DNA of 64,000 bases from JAXGQE01 sp040766585 (lineage in GTDB: Bacteria; Bacillota; SLNR01): NCBI GenBank assembly GCA_040766585.1, contig JAXGQE010000009.1, positions 70,010 to 134,009 on the forward strand, in the 5' to 3' direction. Position numbers and translations under genes: made by a program. Numbering within the stretch: position 1 is the stretch's first letter; each line of letters opens with the position of its first letter. The notes beneath the pieces were generated by a model. The model saw only the letters and a program-made list of their open reading frames with translations. It had not been told where the DNA came from and made no database searches. Below, in pieces: positions 35,708-44,634 of the stretch.

Positions 35708-35719
35708 TGATTTTTTAAA

Positions 35720-36205
35720 TCAATAATCTTTCCGAGAACCAAATTCGGCATCTTCAACCCATTCTCGGGGCCGCATCAGCAGAGAAATTAATTCATCAAA
35801 AAATGAATAGTGATCCTGTTCTTGTCTAACCAGAAACTCAAAAAGCTGTTTGCTCGGTTCATCGTTGGCTTCGATTAACAGCTTTTTATACAAATCGATA
35901 CTCTTCTGCTCCATATCTCGGGCAACAGCATACACTTCCAATTGCCCGGGTACTACATCGTCTTCTCCTTCGTAATCCGCCTTTTTGGAGAACAAACTGG
36001 TTGAATCGGAATCCAGATCATTCTCATCTCTTGAGGTCTGGAAGTCCGCAAACTTCCTCCTCAATAAATCAGCATGCTTCTTTTCAGCCTCAGCCAGTAA
36101 AACAAAGGCGTCATACAATGCCGTCCCCTGGTTCTTCTCTGCCTGGTCTAAATAGTACTGCTCCCCATCCATTTCCATTTGAATGGCAAAAGTCAGTTCA
36201 CTCAT
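35720..36205 (-). CDS. Ferritin-like / rubrerythrin-family protein
   Basis: A 161-residue four-helix ferritin-like protein. Two halves each carry metal-ligand patterns: EMDGEQYYLDQAEKNQG with AEAEKKHADLL, and ARDMEQKSIDLYKKLLIEA with RQEQDHYSFFDELI. These fit a di-iron site, as in rubrerythrin, but the C-terminal rubredoxin domain is absent. A probable role is peroxide or iron handling. An upstream in-frame start at 36253 is possible, but ATG at 36205 follows AAAGGGGGAA. The nifJ promoter lies just past its stop codon. Confidence 0.82.
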   Translation of the reverse strand: MSELTFAIQMEMDGEQYYLDQAEKNQGTALYDAFVLLAEAEKKHADLLRRKFADFQTSRDENDLDSDSTSLFSKKADYEGEDDVVPGQLEVYAVARDMEQKSIDLYKKLLIEANDEPSKQLFEFLVRQEQDHYSFFDELISLLMRPREWVEDAEFGSRKDY

Positions 36206-36446
36206 TGCATTATTCCCCCTTTTTGAAACGATTCTTTTGGCATATCGTGCCATCTTAGATCCATTATACCACTTATTGACTCCTTTGATGAGATCCCTGA
36301 AAGACTCTTAGACCAATATTGAAATTATTGCAGTTTGTTGGCAAATAATTGGAATGGTACCACGCACCATCCCAGTTCACTCAAAAACCCTTTGACCATC
36401 GTAATCTCTATATCGGAAAATTCTTATTGAAGAAATTGCTTACCCA

Positions 36447-37574
36447 TTATGTTTTCAGGTATTCCATAAAGAGTCGTTTATTCTCCATGGGTAATTTTGT
36501 GGGTCTCCCCAAATCACTTCTCGAGCCGACTGCTGCTTTGGCTTCAATGAAAATGGGTCCTTTTTTCCCTTCGATTCTGGACAGCACATCATCCAGTTCG
36601 CCCATGGTTTTTACACTGTATACCTCTCGATACCCGCATCCCCATGCGATCTGTTCCATTTGAATCGTATCAGCCACAGTGGGGGCTCCGCCAACAGATT
36701 CATGGGCACTGTTATTAATCACCACATGAACGAGATTGCTGGGAGATTGTGCCCCAATGACAGCCATGGATCCCATATGCATCAAAAGTGCTCCATCACC
36801 ATCAATGCACCAGACCCTGCGCTGGGGTTGGTGACCAGCAATCCCCAAAGCTATGGAAGAACTATGCCCCATGGATCCCACTGTCAGAAAGTCGCATTGG
36901 TGCGACTGACCGTTGTGTTCTCTTACCTCAAACAACTCCCGGGATGTCTTTCCCGTGGTGGAGACAAGCACATCCTCCCTGGCTGCCCCGACAATATGCT
37001 GAATGATTTCTTCGCGAATTAAACTGTAATCATTCTTGTTCACGATCTCTTCATCATCATGAAGGCTGTCTTTTTTCACGACCAAAGCGATACTTTTCCC
37101 TGCATCCAGAAGGGATGAAAATGCTTCCATCCTATTGTCCAGCTGGTGCTCTGCAGTATCTGTATCCAAAATCCAGTACTGAACATTCAGCACTTCCAGC
37201 AGCGGCAGGGTGATCTCTCCCTGAAACCGATGCTGAGGCTCATCGGTCATGTCCGGCGCACCGCGCCATCCCACCACGTAGACACACGGTATTCCGTATA
37301 CTTTTTCCGATAACAGTGAAACTGCAGGGTTCAGCATATTTCCGATACCGCTGTTTTGCATATAGACACAGGGGACTTTCCCCGTGGCCAGATGATACCC
37401 CGCAGCCAGTGCAACCGCATTGCCCTCGTTGGCAGCAATCATGTGATTATTGGAGATCCCGTAAGTCCGGATTAAGCAATGAATAAACGGCTTTAACTGA
37501 GAATCCGGGACTCCTGCAAAAAAACGGATACCGTGTTTCTCCAATTGAAAAAGCAATCGGGATACATGCATCAT
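36447..37574 (-). CDS. Phosphonopyruvate decarboxylase-like TPP enzyme
   Basis: A 375-residue TPP-dependent decarboxylase. N-terminal features (FFAGVPDSQLKPF; AANEGNAVALAAGYHLATGK; YMQNSGIGNMLNPAVSL; GWRGAPDMTDEPQHRFQG) and the C-terminal TPP motif (CIDGDGALLMHMGSMAVIG ... INNSAHESVGG) match phosphonopyruvate decarboxylase, which makes phosphonoacetaldehyde. Sulfopyruvate decarboxylase is a close relative. The usual partner, PEP mutase, is not in the window, and no phosphonate gene is adjacent, so the in vivo substrate is open. ATG ATG at 37574/37571 follows GGAGGGATCTG. Confidence 0.8.
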   Translation of the reverse strand: MMHVSRLLFQLEKHGIRFFAGVPDSQLKPFIHCLIRTYGISNNHMIAANEGNAVALAAGYHLATGKVPCVYMQNSGIGNMLNPAVSLLSEKVYGIPCVYVVGWRGAPDMTDEPQHRFQGEITLPLLEVLNVQYWILDTDTAEHQLDNRMEAFSSLLDAGKSIALVVKKDSLHDDEEIVNKNDYSLIREEIIQHIVGAAREDVLVSTTGKTSRELFEVREHNGQSHQCDFLTVGSMGHSSSIALGIAGHQPQRRVWCIDGDGALLMHMGSMAVIGAQSPSNLVHVVINNSAHESVGGAPTVADTIQMEQIAWGCGYREVYSVKTMGELDDVLSRIEGKKGPIFIEAKAAVGSRSDLGRPTKLPMENKRLFMEYLKT

Positions 37575-37916
37575 CAGATCCCTCCATCGTTATCGCCTTT
37601 CACCTGGATCGTATGGCTTTGTATCAATCATTGATGTCTCGGGATCGGAGAATATGCCGGATCTCCCCTTCCGATAAACTTCCTTCTGCCATGACTGAGT
37701 GCAATCTAGCAGTTCTCCATCAGGCAGTATACTTCCTCTGTTTTCCATTGGATATGGAAAATACCCGCAATGCCCATTCACGCTATGTACATTGGTTTTT
37801 TATTCTACTTGGATTTTATGAAATTGCTGTCTTAAAATGGGGGTAATCTAGCTGAAAAGATCCCGTGCACTGCCCGATGAGAATGACATCCCCGGATTCG
37901 ATGCTTGGATCTTACC
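37575..37916. other. Intergenic stretch between ABC exporter and decarboxylase genes
   Basis: About 340 bases with no supported gene; short open frames on both strands lack ribosome sites and motifs. It separates two leftward transcription units. Confidence 0.5.
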
Positions 37917-39776
37917 TTATGCAGCCAACTCAAACTGGCTGCTGTACAACTCCGCATAGAACCCTCCTTTTGCCATGAGATCCTGGTGATTTCCACTTTC
38001 GATAATACCGCCGTTGTCCATCACCAAAATCAGATCAGCATTTCTAATCGTGGACAGCCTGTGAGCAATTACAAACGATGTGCGCCCGATGGTTAACCGG
38101 TCCATAGCTTCTTGAATCAGAACCTCGGTTCTCGTATCCACTGAACTGGTGGCTTCATCCAAAATCAGCATCGGTGCATTTTGAATCATGGCCCGTGCAA
38201 TGGTGACCAGCTGCCTCTGTCCCTGGGAAAGATTCGCACTGTCATTCAGCGGAGTATCATACCCTTCTGGCAGTGTACGGATAAAGTGATGCAGTCCCAC
38301 TGCTTTGCATGCATCCTGAACCTGTTCATCGGTGACTCCTTCTTTGCAGTACACAATATTCTCTTTGATGGTTCCTTCAAACAGCCAGGTGTCCTGCAAA
38401 ACCATGCCGAACTGTTCGTGGACATTCTCCCGCGGAACAGCATGGGTCGGGACCCCGTCTATGAGAATCTCGCCATCATCCAATTCGTAAAAGCGCATGA
38501 GTAGATTGACAATGGTGGTTTTTCCTGCACCGGTTGGCCCGACAATAGCGACTTTCTGCCCTGGGTGAATGTGAGCAGAAAAGTCGTGAATAATAATTTT
38601 GTCCGAGGTGTAGCCAAATTTTACATTGCGAAATTCCACATCGCCTCTGACTTTCTGCAGTACTTTAGTTTTCTGGCTTTCGTCCGCCATCTCTTCTTCA
38701 TCAAAAAATTCAAATACACGTTCGCTGGCAGCTGCGGTTCGCTGCATGTTCTGCAAAGCCTGAGCCAGCTGAGAAAGCGGCTGTGTAAACAGACGGATAT
38801 ACATCATAAAGGCCACAATTACACCAAAACTGATACTGCCGTTTTTGGTAAGTACAGCGCCCACCACGCTGACCGCCACATAGCCGAAATTCCCTACAAA
38901 TGTCATTAGCGGCATCATTAATCCGGACATAAACTGGCTTCGCCAACCGCTGTCGTACAGCGATTCGTTGACCCCTTCGAAAACGCGTATGGCTTCTTTC
39001 CCCCCATTGTACGCTTTCACCACATTGTGGCCCGAAAAAACCTCTTCCACCTGGCCATTGGCCGCGCCCAGGTCATCTTGCTGCCGCTTAAAATATTTCT
39101 GAGATTTTCCCATAATAGTAATCATCAGTACAAAGCCAACTAAGCTGGATACAATTGCCACCAGAGCCATGATCCAGCTGTTGTAAAACATCATAATGAT
39201 GGCTCCAACAAACATGGTGGATGAAGAAACCAGAGTACCGATACTTTGGTTCATCGTTTGCCCGATGGTATCCACGTCATTGGTCACTCGGCTCTGCACA
39301 TCGCCGAAACTGACACGGTCAAAGTATTTGAGAGGCAGCCGGTTGATCTTCTGCGATATGCCCGTCCGCATATTCCGGCTGACCCTCTGTGTCACCGTTG
39401 CCATAATATAGCTTTGTATAAAACTCAATCCCATAGAACCCAGGTAGAAACCCACCAGCTGATAAGCAATTTGGGCGATGACCGCCAGATCAATGGCCCC
39501 AAGGACTGGCTCACCGTTTACAATGGCAGGTAGCCCTTTCATAATCTCGTTGGTCATGACTTTCAGTCGATCCGGACTGATAATCTGAAGCAGAGTCCCA
39601 AAGGCCGCCAATGCCAGCGCGATCATGACAGCAGGCAAATACTTTCTGCAATAGACAATCAACCGGCCCCACGTTTCTGCAAAATTCTTCGGTCTTTCTA
39701 CCGGCCCACGGCCCATTGGACCACCGGCCATTGGCCCTCTGCCCACGGATGATTGATTCGATGTATGTTCCGTCAT
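37917..39776 (-). CDS. ABC exporter half-transporter, second subunit (MdlB/LmrA-like)
   Basis: A 619-residue fusion of a six-helix transmembrane domain (about 40-330) and an ATPase domain. The ATPase has Walker A VGPTGAGKTT, Q-loop MVLQDTWLFEG, signature LSQGQRQLVTIARA, Walker B MLILDEATSSVDTRT and H-loop IAHRLST. An N-terminal extension rich in Gly, Pro and Arg (GRGPMAGGPMGRGPVERPK) is typical of heterodimeric exporters in Firmicutes. ATG at 39776 overlaps the stop of the first subunit (ATGA), so the two are coupled and should form a heterodimer, with a canonical site on this subunit. Confidence 0.92.
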   Translation of the reverse strand: MTEHTSNQSSVGRGPMAGGPMGRGPVERPKNFAETWGRLIVYCRKYLPAVMIALALAAFGTLLQIISPDRLKVMTNEIMKGLPAIVNGEPVLGAIDLAVIAQIAYQLVGFYLGSMGLSFIQSYIMATVTQRVSRNMRTGISQKINRLPLKYFDRVSFGDVQSRVTNDVDTIGQTMNQSIGTLVSSSTMFVGAIIMMFYNSWIMALVAIVSSLVGFVLMITIMGKSQKYFKRQQDDLGAANGQVEEVFSGHNVVKAYNGGKEAIRVFEGVNESLYDSGWRSQFMSGLMMPLMTFVGNFGYVAVSVVGAVLTKNGSISFGVIVAFMMYIRLFTQPLSQLAQALQNMQRTAAASERVFEFFDEEEMADESQKTKVLQKVRGDVEFRNVKFGYTSDKIIIHDFSAHIHPGQKVAIVGPTGAGKTTIVNLLMRFYELDDGEILIDGVPTHAVPRENVHEQFGMVLQDTWLFEGTIKENIVYCKEGVTDEQVQDACKAVGLHHFIRTLPEGYDTPLNDSANLSQGQRQLVTIARAMIQNAPMLILDEATSSVDTRTEVLIQEAMDRLTIGRTSFVIAHRLSTIRNADLILVMDNGGIIESGNHQDLMAKGGFYAELYSSQFELAA

Positions 39777-41533
39777 GATGCAAGCTCCTCCTCACTCAAC
39801 TGGCTCAACGCAATCTGCCGGTATACTTCACAGTCCCGCAGCAAATCTTTGTGCTTACCTCGTCCAACCACTTTCCCTTCGTCCAGCACGATAATCTGAT
39901 CCGCATCCATGATGGTTCCAATCCGCTGCGCCACAATCATGGTTGTTACACCCGCAGTTTCCTTTTTCAGCATGGTACGAAGCACTCGATCCGTTTTGTA
40001 ATCCAGCGCGGAAAAGCTATCATCGAAGATGTAAATCTCCGGTTTACGGCAGACCGCACGAGCAATGGCCAGACGCTGTTTTTGACCGCCCGAGAGATTC
40101 GCTCCTCCCTGAGCAATAAGGGCATCGTAACCGCCTTCCATACTCTGGACAAAATCCTCGCTTTGGGCAATTGCTACAGCTTTTTGAATCTCCTGGGCAG
40201 AGAAAGATTCCCTGCCATTATCCCCATACCCCACATTGGATGTAACCGATCCTTTAAAAAGCACTGCCCGCTGAGGGACATAGCCGATTACATTGTGCAG
40301 TGCTTCCTGCGTATACTCCTTGACATTTAAACCGTTCACCAGTACTTCTCCATCCGTCACATCGTAAAAGCGCGGGACCAGGTTGATTAATGTAGACTTT
40401 CCGCTCCCAGTGGAACCAATAAATGCAATGGTCTCCCCCTGGTTGACAGAAAAGCTCACATCTGTCAGGACGGCTTCAGCTGCATGAGGATAGCGGAAAG
40501 TAACGTGATTGAATTGAACCTCGCCCTTTTTCCCATCGATACCCTTTGTGTGTGTTCCATCGACTATGGTAGGTTCCGTATCCAGCACCTCATTCAGCCG
40601 TTTGGCAGATACACTGGCCCGAGGCAGAATGAAAAAAATCATCACCAGCATCAAGAACGACATCACAACCTGCATGGCATAGCTGGAAAAGACCACCATG
40701 TTGGAAAAAAGAATGAGCCTATCGGCCGCCCCGGCAGCGTCAATGAGATAAGCACCAATCCAATAAATGGCCAAAGAAAGCCCGTTCATAATCATCATCA
40801 TCACCGGCATCATAAAAGCCATGGCCCGGCTGGTAAAGAGCTGGGTATCCGTTAATTCTTTGTTGGCAGCTTCAAATTTTGCTTCCTGATAATCCTCCGC
40901 ATTGTAGGCTCTTACCACCCGAAGTCCGGTTAAATTTTCACGGGTAACCCGATTCATATTGTCGGTTAAGATCTGCATTTTTCTAAATTTCGGTAGAACA
41001 AAAAACATAGCGAAGCCAATAAGAATGACCAGCACACCGACAGCTGCCGCAGTAGTAATCGTCCACTCGAATCCTTTACCGGCAATTTTTGTTATCGCCC
41101 ACACAACCATAATCGGGGCACGAAGGATCAGCATCAGCCCCATGGTAATCAGCATTTGTACCTGGGTAATATCGTTGGTGGAACGGGTAATCAGGCTGTC
41201 TGTGGAAAAACGATTGATCTCCTCCATGGAAAAGGACTCCACTTTCTGAAACAGAAGGCTGCGCACCCGTTTTGAAAAAGCAGCTGCTATCCGAGCCACC
41301 AGAAAGCCGATAATCACGGATGCCACAATGCTTCCCAATGTGCAAAGGAGCATTTTCCCTCCGGCAATCCAAATCTCACTCAATGCACTGCCCGGCGTTT
41401 GTGTCAGGATGGTAATCTCAGCCATGAAATCCGGCATTTTTAAGTCCAGCCATACCTGTATCACAACAAAGACCAAAACAAAAAAAGCCATCTGCCATTC
41501 TTTCGGTTTAAGGTACTTGAAAATTCTAACCAC
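39773..41533 (-). CDS. ABC exporter half-transporter, first subunit (MdlA-like)
   Basis: Partner half-transporter with a six-helix domain and an ATPase with Walker A IGSTGSGKST, signature LSGGQKQRLAIARA and IFDDSFSALDYKTD. The residue after Walker B is Asp (FDDS) instead of the catalytic Glu, so its own ATP site is degenerate, as is usual in one half of heterodimeric exporters. The frame is open to 41578, but GTG at 41533 is seven bases behind AGAGGAGG and gives MVRIFKYLKPKEW. Probably exports drugs or lipids under MarR control. Confidence 0.9.
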   Translation of the reverse strand: MVRIFKYLKPKEWQMAFFVLVFVVIQVWLDLKMPDFMAEITILTQTPGSALSEIWIAGGKMLLCTLGSIVASVIIGFLVARIAAAFSKRVRSLLFQKVESFSMEEINRFSTDSLITRSTNDITQVQMLITMGLMLILRAPIMVVWAITKIAGKGFEWTITTAAAVGVLVILIGFAMFFVLPKFRKMQILTDNMNRVTRENLTGLRVVRAYNAEDYQEAKFEAANKELTDTQLFTSRAMAFMMPVMMMIMNGLSLAIYWIGAYLIDAAGAADRLILFSNMVVFSSYAMQVVMSFLMLVMIFFILPRASVSAKRLNEVLDTEPTIVDGTHTKGIDGKKGEVQFNHVTFRYPHAAEAVLTDVSFSVNQGETIAFIGSTGSGKSTLINLVPRFYDVTDGEVLVNGLNVKEYTQEALHNVIGYVPQRAVLFKGSVTSNVGYGDNGRESFSAQEIQKAVAIAQSEDFVQSMEGGYDALIAQGGANLSGGQKQRLAIARAVCRKPEIYIFDDSFSALDYKTDRVLRTMLKKETAGVTTMIVAQRIGTIMDADQIIVLDEGKVVGRGKHKDLLRDCEVYRQIALSQLSEEELAS

Positions 41534-41642
41534 GGATGTGCCTCCTCTGGAACCTAGTTCCATGTGATCCCATTCCATATACAGCCTTTACAAGGACTGA
41601 TTTCATTCCCTGTAAGCAGTTCTTCACGACCGTTCAATCGAA

Positions 41643-42101
41643 TTATTCCATCCACATGTGTTCGTTGTCGAGCATAGAATGCGCTATCTCAGTGAATAGT
41701 GTAGCCAGACATACGAACTGCCTTGCGTTTTCCAAACCCATTTCAGTAAGTATGGCGGACAGATATCTGTGTTTTCGATGAATCATCTCGACGATCCGAT
41801 CATGCCCTGCCTGTGTTATGGAAACCAGAATATTCCGTCGATCCGATGGATCAATCTCTCTGCAAACCAGACCCTTGCTTTCAAGGCTTTTCAAAGCAGC
41901 AGAAATTCGAGCCGTACTGCTTCCCATCGCTTCACTAAGTTCAGAAGGAAGCACTGTGGTATCCTTTTCGTAAAGGTATTTCAAAATAAAAATCTCCCCT
42001 TTGGAAGAACGGGTTAACTTATCGATGACTCTTCCGCTTTTGGAACCTCCGTGGGAAACCAGTTTTTCCAGAGCATCCACCATTTCTTCGACACTGTTCA
42101 A
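41643..42101 (-). CDS. MarR-family transcriptional regulator
   Basis: A winged-helix repressor of about 153 residues, with DNA-binding region TVLPSELSEAMGSSTARISAALKSLESKGLVCREIDPSDRRNILVSIT. The start is taken as TTG at 42101, six bases behind AAGGAGGTG; ATG at 42122 lies upstream of that site and is less likely. It is the first gene of the operon with the two ABC subunits and very probably represses it until an inducer (often the exported compound) binds. Confidence 0.88.
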   Translation of the reverse strand: MNSVEEMVDALEKLVSHGGSKSGRVIDKLTRSSKGEIFILKYLYEKDTTVLPSELSEAMGSSTARISAALKSLESKGLVCREIDPSDRRNILVSITQAGHDRIVEMIHRKHRYLSAILTEMGLENARQFVCLATLFTEIAHSMLDNEHMWME

Positions 42102-42157
42102 TATGCCCACCTCCTTCACCATGATTGAGTAACCTGAATTTTATTAACACTATTAGC

Positions 42158-42187
42158 ACTATACGGTATTAACTATCCCAGTGTCAA
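42158..42187 (-). promoter_or_regulatory. Promoter of the marR-ABC operon with tandem operator-like repeats
   Basis: TTGACA (42182-42187) and TATAGT (42158-42163) with an 18-base spacer. Just over and after the -10 box run two imperfect copies, TAGTGCTAA and TAGTGTTAA, which could be a MarR binding site for autoregulation. Confidence 0.65.
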
Positions 42188-42348
42188 GCGTCAATTTATT
42201 GCCCAATCAGTGTTTCATGCTCTGAAAATACTCAATCTGAGGCATTAGAAGCCGTTTTAGTACATGCATCACTTCGATGAGAGAAGGCGTCTGAAATCTC
42301 AGATCATCTCGACCCATCGATCCGGTCGTTCACAACGTGCAAAGAAAA

Positions 42349-42374
42349 GATACTGAAGCATCTGCTTCAGTATC
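42349..42374 (-). terminator. Intrinsic terminator of the hydroxyacid dehydrogenase gene
   Basis: A perfect 12-bp stem GATACTGAAGCA/TGCTTCAGTATC (42349-42360 with 42363-42374) followed leftward by TTTTCTTT, 19 bases after the stop codon. Confidence 0.8.
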
Positions 42375-42392
42375 CGTTGGATTCGATGAATC

Positions 42393-43362
42393 TTAATACC
42401 GACGCTTCTTATCCACGAAAGTCGGCAGGGGTTCTCCCTTCCGGTAAGCCCGCAGGTTTTCCAAGAAGACCTGAATAATTCTTTCACTGGTCAGATGGGA
42501 GTCTGTTTCTGATGCAATGTGGGGTGTCAGGATCAGATTGTCCAGCTGCCATAATTCACTGTCCGGGGGTAAGGGTTCAGGGTCAACGACGTCCAGACCC
42601 GCTCCAGCAATCCAATGTTCGCGCAGTGCCTGGATCAAGGCATCACTCTGAATAATCTTTCCACGGGCAATATTGACCAAAAAAGCAGTGGGTTTCATCA
42701 TCTGCAGCTCTCGTGATCCGATCATCCCTTCCGTCTCTTTGTCAGAGCTGCTGCCACCACCACAAAATCGGATTTTTGCAGCAGATAATCCATTTCGTCC
42801 GCCGCTAGCAACACGTCCACATTGGGCTCAGCCTGGTTCCGGGGTTTCTGTGTGGCTATGACTTCCATACCATAAGCCAGTTTCGCCTTTCGGGCGATCA
42901 TCCGGCCGATACTTCCCATGCCAATGATTCCGATGGCCTTCCCTTCCATCTCACTGGCAGGCCCACGTTTCCACAGTCCCATGTGCTGGTTGTGATTGTA
43001 AAGAGGCAGTCCCCGGGATAGGGCTGACAAAAGCATCATCGTGTGTTCCGATACGGGAATGTCAAATACGCCTCGAGAGTTGGAAAGCAGCACAGAGCTC
43101 TCAATGAACTCCGGGTGCAGCATCGCATCGACACCAGCACTGAGAGCATGCACCCATTTCAGTTTTTTAGCCGCAGATAGAGATCCCTGGGGAAATAGAC
43201 CATGGGAGCGGCTACCACTTCAACTTCCGATATAATTTCGCCTACAGCGGCTGGGTTCCGAGCATGATGCAGAACCAACCCGGGTTCTGCAGATTCGATC
43301 CTCACCCTGTGATGGTCATTCAGACTACCGATGTATAAGATCTTCGGTTCCTTGTTATTCAA
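42393..43362 (-). pseudogene. D-2-hydroxyacid dehydrogenase family protein, two frameshifts
   Basis: An NAD-dependent 2-hydroxyacid dehydrogenase of about 320 codons split over three frames. The cofactor motif GIIGMGSIG and the conserved NIARGKIIQSDALIQAL, GAGLDVVDPEPLP and LILTPHIAS are all present. Break 1 is at the A6 run near 43163-43168; a seventh A restores LKKLKWVHALSAG. Break 2 is near 42738-42740; a fourth A restores TKETEGMIGSREL. The start is TTG at 43362, behind AGGAGG. Either recent inactivation or two homopolymer miscalls; the rest of the protein is well preserved. Confidence 0.82.
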
Positions 43363-43736
43363 ATGTCAACCTCCTCGTAGTAATTTTTGTCTATCCAGTG
43401 GATAGCTGTTCATGGTAAGTTATGTAGAAGGGTCGATCGTGTTTATGAAGGAAAAGGATCATCGCCGTACCTAGATTGCTTATGATTCTATGATCTTGTC
43501 GGCAGTTCAGTCAAAGAGTCATTCCAGTCCATAAATGTCCTTCTGATTATCCATGTGGAAGTAGAACTGCTCATTTTGTTCTTGGGAATCATCCGAGTTC
43601 TCTGAAAAAATCTTGGCGGAGTCATGTACACAACATTCAAATTACGACATGGACTTCATTACACGCCATTGCAGTCTGTGTTCGTATAATTGAAGTGCAA
43701 TGTTCTTTTCACAGACACACTCCCCTAAACGCAGGT
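43363..43736. other. Intergenic stretch with a possible gene-tail remnant
   Basis: No complete gene. On the minus strand about 43519-43640 reads as an acidic, protein-like tail (SAKIFSENSDDSQEQNEQFY) ending in TGA at 43519-43521, but with no start, ribosome site or recognised family. It may be a remnant or chance. Confidence 0.35.
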
Positions 43737-44525
43737 CTATATCAATTTGTCTTTGCGCATACTTCCTGTCATAAAACGCCAGAGCACCTTTCTGTTTGTA
43801 AGCCAATTAATCTGAGCATCGTTCTTCGTGTTGCTGAGTATTCTTGGTATGAAAAATTTTGCGACTGTATCCGGTCGATCGGCCAGTAAATTGAATATCC
43901 GGATAAATGCCTGATCCTCCATAACTTCTGATGTTTTCCCATCCGGTGACTTTGTAATGAAATCAGTCAACACCATGCCGGGGGATAATCGACCCGCAAT
44001 AACTCCGGTCCCTTTCAGTTCTTTGGCTAACCCGCGCATAAAATAGGTCAGTGCACTTTTTGTGGCACCGTATAAAATTGTCTTGATTTGAATCATTTTA
44101 TTGGAGCCAAGACCCTCCATACTGTAAATTGCACCGTGCTCCTGTTTCAACATTTCTGTAGCCGCAACCTGAGAACCAAATATCATGCCGAGAATATTGG
44201 TTTTGATCACATTCTCGGTGTACCTTTCACCCGTTTCCCACGAGAACATGTGGGGGGCATTTTGTCCCGCATTATTAATCCAGATATCGATCCGGCCCCA
44301 TTTGGCAGCCGACACATCCCACAAATGCTGCAAATCGGATTTTTCCTGCACGTTGCAGGGAACATACATGTATTTTCCTTCATACGACGATATTGCATTC
44401 ATGGGCTGCTCTGCCAGTGTATCCCCCCTGCCGGACAATGTCACATGGCATCCTTCCTTTAAGAATTCCATGGCCATTGAAAATCCGATACCCCGAGTAC
44501 TGCCTGTGATCACAACATTCTTCAA
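43737..44525 (-). CDS. Short-chain dehydrogenase/reductase
   Basis: An SDR of about 262 residues with NAD(P) motif TGSTRGIG near residue 7, NNAG near 85, and catalytic Tyr/Lys in ILYGATKSALTYF. The C-terminus is longer and more basic than usual (RKVLWRFMTGSMRKDKLI). The open frame reaches 44564, but TTG at 44525 is seven bases behind AGGAGG and gives MKNVVITGSTRGIG, so it is chosen. Serine upstream of the YxxxK is not obvious in its usual place (YSMEGLGSNKM has the likely one). Substrate unknown. Confidence 0.83.
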   Translation of the reverse strand: MKNVVITGSTRGIGFSMAMEFLKEGCHVTLSGRGDTLAEQPMNAISSYEGKYMYVPCNVQEKSDLQHLWDVSAAKWGRIDIWINNAGQNAPHMFSWETGERYTENVIKTNILGMIFGSQVAATEMLKQEHGAIYSMEGLGSNKMIQIKTILYGATKSALTYFMRGLAKELKGTGVIAGRLSPGMVLTDFITKSPDGKTSEVMEDQAFIRIFNLLADRPDTVAKFFIPRILSNTKNDAQINWLTNRKVLWRFMTGSMRKDKLI

Positions 44526-44634
44526 TGGAAATCCTCCTCTCTTCATGCATATTGATGCCATCACTGCATTCTATCGTGCGTCGTTATACCCCTTAAAAAG
44601 ATCTACCTGGCTCCCCCGGGTGATGCGGATACGG

